NCBI GenBank assembly: GCA_905182855.1
Contig: CAJJDA010000009.1
Span: 124,001 to 188,000 of the forward strand
Length of the DNA stretch: 64,000 nucleotides
DNA from: a gamma proteobacterium HTCC2207
Lineage (GTDB): Bacteria > Pseudomonadota > Gammaproteobacteria > Pseudomonadales > Porticoccaceae
Direction of reading: 5' to 3'
In this document: positions 8,691 to 18,217 of the stretch, one piece after another
Layout: the number at the start of each line of letters is the position of its first letter
Numbering within the stretch: position 1 is the first letter of the stretch
The notes under the pieces: generated by a model
Seen by the model: only the letters and a program-made list of their open reading frames with translations
The model's database searches: none
What the model was told of the DNA's origin: nothing
Program-made: the position numbers and the translations under genes

Positions 8691-9350
8691 TTATTGATCG
8701 GTTGGACCGAATGCATAGAATCCACCTTTCTTGAGGGCTCGCTGATAGGCTGGTCGTGCCTGACAGCGGTTTCGAAAAGCTAATAAATTTGGCAACGATT
8801 CAAAACTGTAAAGCATCGGCGTGATTTCAGCTACGAATGACAACTGTATATCTGCAGCTGAGAAGCGATTGTCGACAAACCAGTCGACCCCCTTGAGCGC
8901 CTGTTCTAAATATCCCAGGTGTCGTTGTATCTCATCATTTATTCGAGGCTGCAGGGCAGCGCCTGCATCGCTCAACTTAGATGTGTAGAGTTTTAACATC
9001 AGCGGCAGCGCGGCGCTTCCCTCAGCGTAATGTAGCCACTGCAGATACTCTTCATACTGGTGCGTATCAACCTGCGGCGTAAGCCTGTGCTTATTCTCCT
9101 CGGTTACAGCGGCTTTAGAATAATGCCGAAGGATGTAATCAATAATTGCCCCTGACTCAATAAAGGTTCTGTCGCCATGAGTAATCATCGGTGACTTACC
9201 CAGAGGATGAATCGCCTCGAGTTCAGGCGGGGCCAAATTGGTTACAGAGTCTCTCGCATACTGTTTTATCTGATAGTCCGCTTCGAGCTCCTCCAAGAGC
9301 CAAAGAATTCGCTGTGAGCGAGAATTGTTTAAATGGTGAACAGTTAACAT
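8691..9350 (-). CDS. Glutathione S-transferase family protein
   Basis: This cytosolic GST-fold protein would conjugate glutathione to electrophiles or act in a related thiol reaction. The N-terminal thioredoxin-like domain (residues 1-80) shows HHLNNSRSQRILWLLEEL with the active-site Ser/Arg region, then HPLGKSPMI with the cis-Pro loop and the ESGAIIDYIL glutathione-binding segment. The C-terminal helical domain contains FSAADIQLSF, the conserved N-capping motif. The frame is open 28 codons further upstream, but homology begins at the ATG at 9350, giving 219 residues. It converges with rlmA and has no functional partner nearby; substrate cannot be inferred. Confidence 0.88.
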   Translation of the reverse strand: MLTVHHLNNSRSQRILWLLEELEADYQIKQYARDSVTNLAPPELEAIHPLGKSPMITHGDRTFIESGAIIDYILRHYSKAAVTEENKHRLTPQVDTHQYEEYLQWLHYAEGSAALPLMLKLYTSKLSDAGAALQPRINDEIQRHLGYLEQALKGVDWFVDNRFSAADIQLSFVAEITPMLYSFESLPNLLAFRNRCQARPAYQRALKKGGFYAFGPTDQ

Positions 9351-9760
9351 ACTTATTGCCTTTGGGAATGAGGTCATGGTTGATAATGAGTCGGCCGAAT
9401 AAATCAACAAGGAGCAGCCTGTTTTCAGCATCATGATCTCTCAATCTTACATCTTAATCTTATTCATTATTCAGGCAACGTCGCATAGGACTTAGTCAAG
9501 TATCACTCCGTCACCGTCCGTAAGGGGTCAATGACCGTTTTACAGCACAGAGATGTCTAACCGACAGCTAGTATCTAACAGCTCCCTCATGATTAGCATA
9601 CCATCGTAGCGATGCACCATCGTGCGCTCGTTGGAAGCCTCGCTAAGCGCATCATTGACAGCGGAATGCTATATTATACGAAGTCCGTCGCCGCGAACCC
9701 TACTCTTTTCCACTCTAACGTCGTCGCCTGGCAGTGCTAACTCAACGGACGCAAGTACCT
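9351..9760. other. Divergent intergenic region, GST / glycerate kinase
   Basis: About 410 bases lie between two divergent genes. There is no coding frame with homology I recognise. TTGACA occurs at 9655-9660 followed by an AT-rich stretch (TATATTATAC, 9670-9679), but the spacing is too short for a normal sigma-70 pair, so I do not call a promoter. Nothing repetitive or tRNA-like is visible. Confidence 0.4.
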
Positions 9761-10612
9761 ATGACTCTCGCAGAACAGCGATTCTTGCACCGCAACCAGC
9801 TACCAGATAGCTACCTTGCAATGGCTGAGCAATGGTTTCAACCACTATTAGACGATTTTAGCCTGCCATCGCAGATTAGTTTTGGCCCCAGAGTTATATT
9901 AATTAATGGCTCCCAGGGCTCGGGAAAATCTACCCTTGCAGACTATCTTTGCACCGCGCTGAAGGACCGGCAAGGTATGCACTGCGTCGCGCTGTCGTTA
10001 GATGACTTTTACCTTACTCGGACGCAACGAATGGTGCTCGCGCGGGAGGTCCACCCTCTCCTAGCCACGCGAGGTGTGCCAGGCACCCATGATATTCCGC
10101 TCGCTGCGGCTACTCTTAAAAGCTTAATACGAGGACAGGATGAGACGCTGATTACTCGCTTTGACAAGAGTACTGACGACAGATATCCGATATCAGACTG
10201 CCAGACTATTAGCGGACCCGTCGGGCTAATTATTTTGGAGGGCTGGTGCGTAGGCGCAACGGCCCAAAGTAACGAGGCCTTAGAGACAGCGGTTAATAAG
10301 TTAGAGCAGGAAGAGGACGCCATCGGACTGTGGCGAGCCTATGCAAATAATGCTCTGGGCGGTGCTTATCAGAGACTATTTAAGATGGCTGATACACTCG
10401 TGATGCTAAGAGCACCCTCGTTCGACGCCATATTTGAATGGCGACTCGAACAGGAGCGTAAAATGGTGGCACCTCTAATGACTGAGACTGAGGTACTGCG
10501 ATTTGTTCAGTATTACCAAAGGCTGACAGAACACTGCCTGTTTGAGTTACCGAAACGAGCCGACCACCTGTTTCACCTGAACTTTGAACGCCAGGTAATT
10601 GGGTCTCAGTAG
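9761..10612 (+). CDS. P-loop D-glycerate kinase-like protein
   Basis: This protein resembles the P-loop glycerate 3-kinase family (plant GLYK / yeast TDA10 type), which phosphorylates D-glycerate to 3-phosphoglycerate. Walker A is NGSQGSGKST (about residues 47-56). LSLDDFY follows (Walker B-like), then HPLLATRGVPGTHD, the family-typical lid segment, and later ILEGWCVGA. The C-terminus has the EWRLEQERKM and FVQYYQRLTEH helices. I chose the ATG at 9761 (283 residues); a GTG at 9734 in the same frame is possible, and neither has a strong ribosome-binding site. It ends six bases from the convergent CBS gene. The exact substrate is not proven by sequence; uridine-kinase-like enzymes share the fold. 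Confidence 0.8.
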   Translation: MTLAEQRFLHRNQLPDSYLAMAEQWFQPLLDDFSLPSQISFGPRVILINGSQGSGKSTLADYLCTALKDRQGMHCVALSLDDFYLTRTQRMVLAREVHPLLATRGVPGTHDIPLAAATLKSLIRGQDETLITRFDKSTDDRYPISDCQTISGPVGLIILEGWCVGATAQSNEALETAVNKLEQEEDAIGLWRAYANNALGGAYQRLFKMADTLVMLRAPSFDAIFEWRLEQERKMVAPLMTETEVLRFVQYYQRLTEHCLFELPKRADHLFHLNFERQVIGSQ

Positions 10613-10618
10613 GGCCTT

Positions 10619-11041
10619 TTATTCAGAAGCCGCGGCGGCAGTCTCGTTAAAATGGCTGACGACACGCAGTAGCTGACGACAGGTAATCTGCCCCACGAGC
10701 TTGCCATGATCGAGCACCGGCCTCCGGCGATGGCCCTTTTTGAGCATATCGTCCGCCACATCCACTAGGTCGGCATGAACGTCGCAAAAATCTACATCCA
10801 CTGTCATATAGGCACTGGCATTACCCACATCGCCATTTTCATTGTAGGTGGCACTCAGGACTGCCCGCAGGCAATCTAGCTCCGAAAGCACCCCAACCAA
10901 CATACCCTGCTCGTCTACGACACAGAGACCTGATACTTTGTGATCATGGATGAGGCCTATCGCCGTAAACATATCGTCCTCAACCGTAATGGTGACGGGG
11001 TCATGAAGCATGTAATCACTTAGATCAACTGAACGTAACAT
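10619..11041 (-). CDS. Tandem CBS-domain protein behind nuoN
   Basis: This 140-residue protein consists almost entirely of two CBS motifs. The first (residues about 8-65) has ITVEDDMFTAIGLI and VSGLCVVDEQGMLVGVLSELDCLR; the second (about 75-130) has DVHADLVDVADDML and RRPVLDHGKLVGQITCRQLL. CBS pairs bind adenosine nucleotides and act as energy-sensing modules. There is no attached catalytic or membrane domain. Start ATG 11041 has a strong AGGAGT. It lies 17 bases after the nuoN stop on the same strand, so it is probably the last gene of the complex I operon. A regulatory link to respiration is suggestive but unproven. Confidence 0.85.
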   Translation of the reverse strand: MLRSVDLSDYMLHDPVTITVEDDMFTAIGLIHDHKVSGLCVVDEQGMLVGVLSELDCLRAVLSATYNENGDVGNASAYMTVDVDFCDVHADLVDVADDMLKKGHRRRPVLDHGKLVGQITCRQLLRVVSHFNETAAAASE

Positions 11042-11058
11042 AGGTTACTCCTATTTTT

Positions 11059-12480
11059 CTAAAGTCGGCCTGCAATTTCTATAAAAGGCTGAGGCCAGCT
11101 GCCAAGCATGATTACCATTGCGACTAAAACAATAACCAGCAGGTCCTGAGCCTGTGTCGGAGAATCTGACGATATCTTCGACGCCTTACTCATAGCAAAA
11201 ATAATCCTTAAATAATAATAAATGGCAATAGCGCTACCCATCACCAATGCTGCTAACAACCACCATAATCCGGACTGAATGCCAACACTGATTATATAAA
11301 ATTTACCCATAAACCCAGCGGTCAAGGGAATACCTGCAAATGAGAGCATAGCCACAGTAAGACCGATGGCTTGGATTCGCTTGCGCCAAAATAGTCCTTC
11401 AAAGAATGTAATATCGTTCTTTTCCTCCTCCTCACCTGCAATTGTGGCGACCACGGAAAAGGCCAGTAACGTCGTTAATATATAGGCTCCAAGATAAAAA
11501 GTGATGGCCTCATTGACCAAAGGCCCATCCTGATAGGCTAGAGCTACCAGTACCACCAACAGATAGCCAAAATGAGCAATCGAGGAATAGGCCAATAGAC
11601 GCTTAACATTGTTCTGTTTTAACGCCAGTAAATTGCCTATCAGCATCGACGCAATCGCAACCATAGACAGAACACCAATTAATGAACTGTACTGGTAGAG
11701 TTGACCCTCGATAAAGAAGCGTGCCAATGCGACAAACACAGCCCCCTTTGACACAGTAGCCAGAAACCCAGTCACTGGCGTTGGTGCGCCTTCATATACA
11801 TCTGGCGTCCACATATGAAATGGTACCAGCGATAATTTAAAACAAATGCCGGCCAGCACCAACACAGTGCCGGAGATTACCAAAACGGGGTTCTGAGCAT
11901 AAGCCAGTATCGCCTTAGTACCAATACCCGCGTAGCTGAGATCGCCAGTTGCAGCATAGAGCAGGGCAAAACCATACAGGAGCATCGCTGAGGCGCAGGC
12001 TGATAAAACAAGATATTTTATAGCCGCCTCGAGGGGTAACTGCCCTCTTTCGGGAAAGGCGATCATGGCGTAAAGCGCAACGCCCATCAGTTCCATTCCA
12101 AGCAGTAATGACACCATGTGAGTTGACTGAATCAGTACCACTGCGCCTAGCACACTTAGCACCAACAGCAGGTAGAACTCCTCTTTACGCTCGCCTTCCG
12201 GGGAGAATGTATCTTTCGATAAAACTAAGGTCACCACCGAGGCTAGTAAAACAAGCGTGGTGAAGTAAAGCCCCCAATCATCTACCGACAACAACACCGT
12301 GACTGTTTGAGTAAAACCTCTGGCATATCCTGCAGCCCACAGAGAAACCAAAAAACCAATACCCGTAATCATCCATGCAATAGACTGATCCCGTTTGATC
12401 GACGCCTGAATCATCAATACCACAACGGTGAGTGACAACATCAGAATGGGCAGTAGCGCCATCATTGAACTACTGTTCAT
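11059..12480 (-). CDS. nuoN: NADH-quinone oxidoreductase subunit N
   Basis: NuoN is one of the three antiporter-like proton-pumping membrane subunits of complex I. The 473-residue product is built from about 14 hydrophobic segments. It carries the family motifs GMELMGVALYAMI (with the conserved Glu in TM5), KYLVLSACASAMLLYG, KLSLVPFHMWTPDVYEGAP, NVKRLLAYSSIAHFGYLL and AGIPLTAGFMGKFYI. Its ATG overlaps the nuoM stop (ATGA). It is the last nuo gene, followed closely by the CBS-domain gene. The frame is intact. Confidence 0.97.
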   Translation of the reverse strand: MNSSSMMALLPILMLSLTVVVLMIQASIKRDQSIAWMITGIGFLVSLWAAGYARGFTQTVTVLLSVDDWGLYFTTLVLLASVVTLVLSKDTFSPEGERKEEFYLLLVLSVLGAVVLIQSTHMVSLLLGMELMGVALYAMIAFPERGQLPLEAAIKYLVLSACASAMLLYGFALLYAATGDLSYAGIGTKAILAYAQNPVLVISGTVLVLAGICFKLSLVPFHMWTPDVYEGAPTPVTGFLATVSKGAVFVALARFFIEGQLYQYSSLIGVLSMVAIASMLIGNLLALKQNNVKRLLAYSSIAHFGYLLVVLVALAYQDGPLVNEAITFYLGAYILTTLLAFSVVATIAGEEEEKNDITFFEGLFWRKRIQAIGLTVAMLSFAGIPLTAGFMGKFYIISVGIQSGLWWLLAALVMGSAIAIYYYLRIIFAMSKASKISSDSPTQAQDLLVIVLVAMVIMLGSWPQPFIEIAGRL

Positions 12481-13979
12481 GGGGTCACCTCCAGCAAACT
12501 CTGAAGCACTGGTTGGGCCATGTCCAACAACGGCTGTGGGTAGATGCCCAGACCAATCAATGCAAGCATCATGACCACCATAGTAATCATTTCACGAGTA
12601 CCAAAATCGACCAGACCCATCTCTGTCAACTTGGGATTTGGCTCACCATGAAAGGAGCGCTGCATGAGCATTAACGAATAGACTGCTCCGGCAATCAAGC
12701 CAAGAGCCGCGACAGCTGTCATCCAGGGATCAACCTGAAACAGACCCAATAGAACCAAGAACTCAGCGACAAAGTTACCTAGTCCAGGTAGGCCTAATGA
12801 GGCCAAAACGAAAAACATCGCCACCGCTCCCATGCGCGGCATATGTTGCCATAGACCACCCATCTCACGTAACTCTCTGGTGTGCAATCGTTCCTGCAAC
12901 GCGCCGGCTATCATAAAGAGCGCAGCGGTACTGAAGCCGTGTGCCACCATCTGCATCACCGCACCCTGTAATGCCAGCTCATTCCACGCATAGACCCCCA
13001 ACAGGACAAAGCCCATGTGACTAACACTGCTGTAAGCGATTAAGCGCTTAAAGTCGGTTTGACCAAAGGCCAGTATCGCCCCGTAAATTATACCGGCCGC
13101 CCCAAGCGCCATGGCTACATAGGAAAAGTCCATAGCGGCTTCAGGAAATAACGGCACGGCAAAGCGAATCAAACCATAGGCACCGGTCTTCAGCAGAATA
13201 CCTGCCAGAATTACACTACCCGCAGTCGGTGCCTGCGTGTGAGCATCGGGCAACCAAGTATGAAACGGAAACGCGGGCAGCTTTACCACAAAGGCAATAA
13301 AGAAACCCAGCATTAACCAGTGGGCTACCTTTTCACTCATCGGCGTCCCTAACAAATCAAAATAACTAAAGCTCCATTGGCCGGTCGCACTTTGATTAAC
13401 CGACACCAATGCCAGTATAGAAATTAGCATTAATAAACCACTGACCTGAGTGAAGATAAAGAACTTCATGGCCGCATAACCGCGATTTTCGTGGCCCCAA
13501 ATCGCGATCATAAAGTACATGGGAATGAGCATAACCTCCCAAAAAAGAAAGAACAGAAATAAATCGAGGGCCATAAATACGCCCAAGACTCCTGCTAATG
13601 TCCACAGTAAATTGGCCTCAAAAAAACCTCTCCGTATCTTAATGTCAGTCCAGGATGCACTAACCGCGATCGCGCCTAACACCAGCGTAAGCGTCACCAT
13701 GAGTAGGCTAATACCATCCAGCGCCAGTTCCAAGCTAATCCCAAACGCTGGAATCCACTCGGCTTTGAAGTGCATCAACCATGTCCCTGGATCGCTGGGT
13801 ATGGGTGCCTGCAGTTGGGTAAGGTCAGACATACCTGATAGCTGACTCAACAGATATACTAAATCTATAAGTACAATTCCGAGCGCAACAATGCGCGGTA
13901 CATTTTTGCCAAACCGTTCTGAAATCATGGCTAACAGGCCACCCACTAGCAGTATCAATATCAGATTAACCATAATCAT
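12477..13979 (-). CDS. nuoM: NADH-quinone oxidoreductase subunit M
   Basis: NuoM is an antiporter-like proton-pumping subunit in the membrane arm of complex I. The 500-residue product has about 14 transmembrane segments. Conserved features are FWEVMLIPMYFMIAIWG with the essential TM5 Glu, VKLPAFPFHTWLPDAHTQAPT with the TM7 Lys, DFKRLIAYSSVSHMGFVLLG and GLPGLGNFVAEFL. The start at 13979 shares one base with the nuoL stop (TGATG); a second ATG two codons later is an alternative. It overlaps nuoN by four bases. The frame is intact. Confidence 0.97.
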   Translation of the reverse strand: MIMVNLILILLVGGLLAMISERFGKNVPRIVALGIVLIDLVYLLSQLSGMSDLTQLQAPIPSDPGTWLMHFKAEWIPAFGISLELALDGISLLMVTLTLVLGAIAVSASWTDIKIRRGFFEANLLWTLAGVLGVFMALDLFLFFLFWEVMLIPMYFMIAIWGHENRGYAAMKFFIFTQVSGLLMLISILALVSVNQSATGQWSFSYFDLLGTPMSEKVAHWLMLGFFIAFVVKLPAFPFHTWLPDAHTQAPTAGSVILAGILLKTGAYGLIRFAVPLFPEAAMDFSYVAMALGAAGIIYGAILAFGQTDFKRLIAYSSVSHMGFVLLGVYAWNELALQGAVMQMVAHGFSTAALFMIAGALQERLHTRELREMGGLWQHMPRMGAVAMFFVLASLGLPGLGNFVAEFLVLLGLFQVDPWMTAVAALGLIAGAVYSLMLMQRSFHGEPNPKLTEMGLVDFGTREMITMVVMMLALIGLGIYPQPLLDMAQPVLQSLLEVTP

Positions 13980-15826
13980 CAGATGGCCTCCGGCGATAGC
14001 TGTAAGGCAACAGCCACTAGAACAACCAAACCGGCCACCATGCTAGTAATATACCAACGCATCCGCCCTGTTTGCGACTGACTCAACCAGCCATTAAGGG
14101 CTTCATTAAAGGTCACGACCAAGCCGTATACTGCGTCGACTGGCTCGGCCTTGAGTAAGCTAGCGAAAGCGTAGTAAGGACGAACAAAAAGACGCTCGTA
14201 CAGCCAATCGATGCCCCAACCACTCAACCAGAACTGGCGCATGATTTTGCCAATCGCAGAGTTTACCAATCCATCTACCCTGAGCTGGCCACTTTGAAAA
14301 ATAAGATATGCCAGCAACAAACCTACCAGAGGCACCGAAATTGATACGTACTCTACCCAGTGCGCTGGGTGCGTCCCAGTCGACATTGGAAATACTGACT
14401 CTACTGGAATTATAAAGTAACCCCCGACCAACGACAGCCCACACAAGACTGACAGTGGCAGTGCCATGCGCCAGCCTGTATCTTTGTCCGGTTTAGTTTT
14501 CACTTGACCAAAGAACACCACAAATACTAAGCGAAAACTATACATGGCGGTTAGTAATGCGCCACACAGACCTGCAAACCATAACCAGGGTCCGATATCC
14601 GGAAACTGATAGGCCTCGAGTAAGATTTGATCCTTACTAAAAAAGCCAGAGGTCATTGGCAGCGCCGCCAAAGCCGCTGAACCGATCATAAAACTCCAGA
14701 AGGTTACCGGCATTTTGCTACGCAAACCTCCCATTTTGAAAATATTATGTTCGTGGTGCAGGCAGTGAATAATCGCCCCAGAACCTAAAAATAACAGCGC
14801 CTTAAAAAATGCGTGCGTCATTAAATGAAAGATTCCTGCCGTCCATGCACCTACCCCTAAGGCGAGGAACATATAACCGATCTGGCTAATGGTCGAATAG
14901 GCCAAAATGCGTTTTATATCGGACTGCATCAAGGCCGTAAACGCCGCTATCAGCGAGGTAGTAATACCGATAATTGCCACCACCAACATTGCCGTGGGTG
15001 CGAGTAAAAATAAGCCATGAGTCCGAGCAATCAAATACACACCGGCTGTGACCATAGTGGCCGCATGAATCAGGGCGCTTACAGGGGTTGGGCCTGCCAT
15101 AGCATCTGGGAGCCAAGTATGTAGGGGTAACTGAGCCGACTTGCCCACTGCCCCCCCCAATAATAGTAGGCAGGCAATCAGCGGAAGGGTATCTCCAACC
15201 TGCCAAGACTCATTGGCGGCACCGACCATTGACTGAATGTTTAGGGTTCCCAACTCGGTAAACAACAGCAGTAGACCAAGAGCCATTGCCGTATCACCGA
15301 TTCTTGTCACAATAAAAGCCTTGCGCGCAGCCTGACCATTGGCACTATTTTGGTACCAGAAACCAACCAGCAGATAACTGCAGACGCCTACTCCCTCCCA
15401 ACCTAAATAAAGTAGTAACAAATTATCCGCCATCACCAACACCAACATAGCGGCAACAAACATATTTAAGTAGGCAAAATAGCGGGCATAACTAACATCG
15501 TCTTCCATAAATTCCGTAGAGAAGAGATGAATCAAAAAACCCACGCCGGTAATTACCGACATCATCACCAGTGTCAGCCCATCAAAATAAAAGGCGACCC
15601 CTGGCGCAAAACTACCGACTTGCATCCAAGTCCAAAGCGTCAATTGCAGCACTTCTGGATTAGCCATAAAGTCAAGACCCAATGCCAGAGTCAATAACGC
15701 TGCACTGCCCACAGAGCCAACGCCCAAAAGCCCAATTAACAGTCGCGGAAATTTGCCTGAGCTCAGCATTAGAGTTACCGAACTCAGCAATGGGATAAGT
15801 GGTATCAGCCAAATAAGCTCGCGCAC
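13979..15826 (-). CDS. nuoL: NADH-quinone oxidoreductase subunit L
   Basis: NuoL is the distal antiporter-like subunit of complex I, with the long lateral helix that spans the membrane arm. It shows LYLGWEGVGVCSYLLVGFWY, KSAQLPLHTWLPDAMAGPTPVSALIHAATMVTAGVYL, DIKRILAYSTISQIGYMFLALG and HAFFKALLFLGSGAIIH. A frame opens at a TTG (15832), but GGGAGG at 15833-15838 lies only there and is correctly spaced (6 bases) for the GTG at 15826. I therefore start there, giving 615 residues, like E. coli NuoL. The ribosome-binding site is inside the end of nuoK. Confidence 0.96.
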   Translation of the reverse strand: MRELIWLIPLIPLLSSVTLMLSSGKFPRLLIGLLGVGSVGSAALLTLALGLDFMANPEVLQLTLWTWMQVGSFAPGVAFYFDGLTLVMMSVITGVGFLIHLFSTEFMEDDVSYARYFAYLNMFVAAMLVLVMADNLLLLYLGWEGVGVCSYLLVGFWYQNSANGQAARKAFIVTRIGDTAMALGLLLLFTELGTLNIQSMVGAANESWQVGDTLPLIACLLLLGGAVGKSAQLPLHTWLPDAMAGPTPVSALIHAATMVTAGVYLIARTHGLFLLAPTAMLVVAIIGITTSLIAAFTALMQSDIKRILAYSTISQIGYMFLALGVGAWTAGIFHLMTHAFFKALLFLGSGAIIHCLHHEHNIFKMGGLRSKMPVTFWSFMIGSAALAALPMTSGFFSKDQILLEAYQFPDIGPWLWFAGLCGALLTAMYSFRLVFVVFFGQVKTKPDKDTGWRMALPLSVLCGLSLVGGYFIIPVESVFPMSTGTHPAHWVEYVSISVPLVGLLLAYLIFQSGQLRVDGLVNSAIGKIMRQFWLSGWGIDWLYERLFVRPYYAFASLLKAEPVDAVYGLVVTFNEALNGWLSQSQTGRMRWYITSMVAGLVVLVAVALQLSPEAI

Positions 15827-15828
15827 AA

Positions 15829-16143
15829 TCAACCTCCCATCCTGTTGGCATGATCCATATCCAGAGTTTTAAAACGCCTCTGAATCTGCAGAACCAGACC
15901 CAGCCCCACCGCAACTTCAGCGGCAGCGACCGTAAGAATTAGCATAAAAACAACCTGCCCATCGGGCTGCCCCCAATGAGCACCCGCCCCAACAAAGGCC
16001 AGTGCCGCAGCATTGAGCATGACCTCTAGAGACATCAAAATAAAAATAATATTTCTACGTATCATCAACCCTAAGAGCCCTATTACGAACAGCAGCGAGG
16101 ATACGAGTAAGACATGATTAAGAGGAATATTAAGACCATCCAT
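15829..16143 (-). CDS. nuoK: NADH-quinone oxidoreductase subunit K
   Basis: NuoK is a small three-helix (MrpC-like) membrane subunit of complex I that lines the proton path near the quinone-linked channel. The 104-residue product has three hydrophobic segments with the two conserved Glu residues in [13 protein letters not shown] and [14 protein letters not shown] 16143 overlaps the nuoJ stop by one base (TAATG). The frame is intact and of normal length. Confidence 0.97.
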   Translation of the reverse strand: MDGLNIPLNHVLLVSSLLFVIGLLGLMIRRNIIFILMSLEVMLNAAALAFVGAGAHWGQPDGQVVFMLILTVAAAEVAVGLGLVLQIQRRFKTLDMDHANRMGG

Positions 16144-16688
16144 TATTCTGCTTCCCTTCTCGCTGCACTATTTTCAACGTCAAAGCTATCGCGCTCTAAA
16201 TAACGACGCCCCAGATGAAAGGACCCAACCAGACCCGCAAGCAGCAGCATTGAGGCAATCTCAACCGCTAGCACATAGGGTCCAAAAAGAGACAGGCCTA
16301 CTTCTTTTGCCGAGACCGACGTAGTGGAAACCGGACCCTCAGCGGTGCTTATGACGTAGAGCAGTTCAATAAATAACACAATCGCTAAGACTGCAGGCCC
16401 CGCCCAGACCTTGAGCTGCAACCACTCCCGTTCCTGACGATCGCCTTTATCACCTAAATTCAGCATCATAATGACAAACACAAACAGCACCATAATGGCG
16501 CCCGCATAGATCACTATTTCTAGGGCTGCTGCAAACGGCGCACCGATTAAAAAAAAGATCACCGCTATCGCTAGCAGGGAGACAATCAGATAAATCAATG
16601 CATGAATCGCATTGGCTCTCGTCATCGCCATTACTGTCGCTATTAGCGCAACGGTCGCAGCAGTATAAAAAAGCGTGATCTCAAGCAT
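16143..16688 (-). CDS. nuoJ: NADH-quinone oxidoreductase subunit J
   Basis: NuoJ is a five-helix membrane subunit of complex I, carrying the pi-bulge helix at the junction with the quinone site. The family signature is [25 protein letters not shown]. The open frame begins 17 codons earlier, but the ATG at 16688 has GAGG upstream and begins the conserved hydrophobic N-terminus, giving 181 residues. It overlaps nuoK by one base and follows nuoI by ten bases. Confidence 0.96.
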   Translation of the reverse strand: MLEITLFYTAATVALIATVMAMTRANAIHALIYLIVSLLAIAVIFFLIGAPFAAALEIVIYAGAIMVLFVFVIMMLNLGDKGDRQEREWLQLKVWAGPAVLAIVLFIELLYVISTAEGPVSTTSVSAKEVGLSLFGPYVLAVEIASMLLLAGLVGSFHLGRRYLERDSFDVENSAARREAE

Positions 16689-16698
16689 AAAAAAACCT

Positions 16699-17229
16699 CT
16701 AGGGTAACAAACTCTTAGTATCAATCGGCGAGGCTTCATTTCTTCCTTCGCCCTTATCTTTAGTGGCCGTTTTCATTCCCGAAACACGATAGAAATTGTA
16801 GTCCGGATATTTACCAACGCCATTGATTAACAGATGTTCTTTCTCGTACACCATATTCTGTCGATCGTACTCACACATTTCAAAATCTGGTGTTAACTGA
16901 ATAGCATAGGTGGGGCAGGCCTCTTCGCACATACCGCACATGATGCAACGGGAAAAATTAATACGGAAAAATTCGGGATACCAGGTACCATCTTCGCGCG
17001 TGTCTTTTTGCAGCGCAATACAGTCAACTGGACAGACCGCAGCACAGAGGTTGCAGGCGACGCAGCGCTCCTCACCGTCAGGGTCTCTGGTCAATACAAT
17101 ACGCCCACGATAGCGTGGCGAGAGATAAGGCATCTGCTCGGGATACTGCACCGTTTCAGCCTTAGTAAAGGTGTGTTTAAGCACTTCCCAGATAGTACGC
17201 AATTCACTCAACATCAGCTTCCTCACCAT
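16699..17229 (-). CDS. nuoI: NADH-quinone oxidoreductase subunit I
   Basis: NuoI is the 8Fe ferredoxin-like subunit carrying clusters N6a and N6b, which pass electrons to NuoB. Two motifs [16 protein letters not shown] and [16 protein letters not shown] hold the eight ligating cysteines, and [17 protein letters not shown] precedes the first. The open frame reaches 17373, but that extension is the out-of-frame end of nuoH. The ATG at 17229 has GGAGGG about seven bases upstream and shares a base with the nuoH stop (TAATG), giving 176 residues. Confidence 0.95.
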   Translation of the reverse strand: MVRKLMLSELRTIWEVLKHTFTKAETVQYPEQMPYLSPRYRGRIVLTRDPDGEERCVACNLCAAVCPVDCIALQKDTREDGTWYPEFFRINFSRCIMCGMCEEACPTYAIQLTPDFEMCEYDRQNMVYEKEHLLINGVGKYPDYNFYRVSGMKTATKDKGEGRNEASPIDTKSLLP

Positions 17230-18217
17230 TAAGCACCCTCCATCCATAACAGCACAGCACCGGTTACCAACAAGTTGACCAGCGTAATCGGCAACATGAC
17301 TTTCCAGCCCAGCGACATCAATTGGTCGTAGCGAGGTCGTGGAATGGCGGCGCGCAAAAGGACAAAAAAACAAATAACAATAAAGACTTTAAAACCAAAC
17401 CAGAAAAGTGGTGGCAGCCAATGGCCCGATTAGGGCGGGACCATGCCAGCCACCAAAGAAAAGTGTCACAATCATGCAGGAGATGAGCATCAGACCAAGA
17501 TATTCGCCCAGCATAAACATAGCGAATTTCATACCGCCATACTCGGTATGAAACCCTGCGGTTAACTCGTGTTCCGCCTCGGGCAAATCAAAGGGTAGTC
17601 GATGGCTTTCAGCAATACCTGCGATCACAAATACAATAAGTCCGAGCGCTTGGGAAAAGCAAAACCAAACATCACTCTGTGCCGCAACAATATCAACCAG
17701 ACTAAAACTGCCAGACATCATTACAACGCCCATCAGTGATAGGCCCATAAAGACTTCGTAGCTGACCATCTGAGCCGCGGATCTCAATCCACCAAGTAAG
17801 GCATATTTATTATTCGATGCGAGCCCTCCCAATAGCACACTGTAGACCGCTAATGAGGTCATTCCCAGAAAGAATAGCAGACCGATATTAACATCAATGA
17901 TCATCACATCAGGCGCAAAAGGGACCACGGCAAAGCCCATCATCATTGCGACCACAATCGCCGTCGGCGCAAAAATAAACACCATGCCGATCGGCAAAGG
18001 GTGGTACCCAATCATCTTTTAACAGCAACTTGATCATGTCCGCGGACGACCTGGCCGATGCCCCAAGGGGCCGAGTGCGGTTTGGACCGTAGCGATCTTG
18101 CCAAACACCCAGCAAACGCCGTTCAAACCAAGTTAATATGGCGGCTCCGGCTACGCCACCAACTAGAATAATGAGCGCCAGTAACACTGGCATTAATTCT
18201 GCCGTTAACTCAGGCAT
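17229..18217 (-). CDS. nuoH: NADH-quinone oxidoreductase subunit H, frame broken
   Basis: NuoH is the eight-helix membrane subunit forming part of the quinone cavity of complex I. Recognisable pieces lie in successive frames: [81 protein letters not shown] with [10 protein letters not shown], then [18 protein letters not shown] to the stop at 17229. One inserted base near 17987 and one near 17420 explain the two visible shifts. Three more inserted bases around 18045, 18065 and 18073 cancel out in frame but garble about a dozen residues between GPNR and ADMIK. Corrected, the protein is about 328 residues, as expected. It overlaps nuoG by eight bases and nuoI by one. I read the breaks as sequence errors. 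Confidence 0.9.

Noticed and set aside
9655-9680. Sigma-70 promoter for the glycerate kinase gene (TTGACA plus TATATTATAC)
   Set aside because: The spacing between the boxes is well below the usual 16-18 bases.
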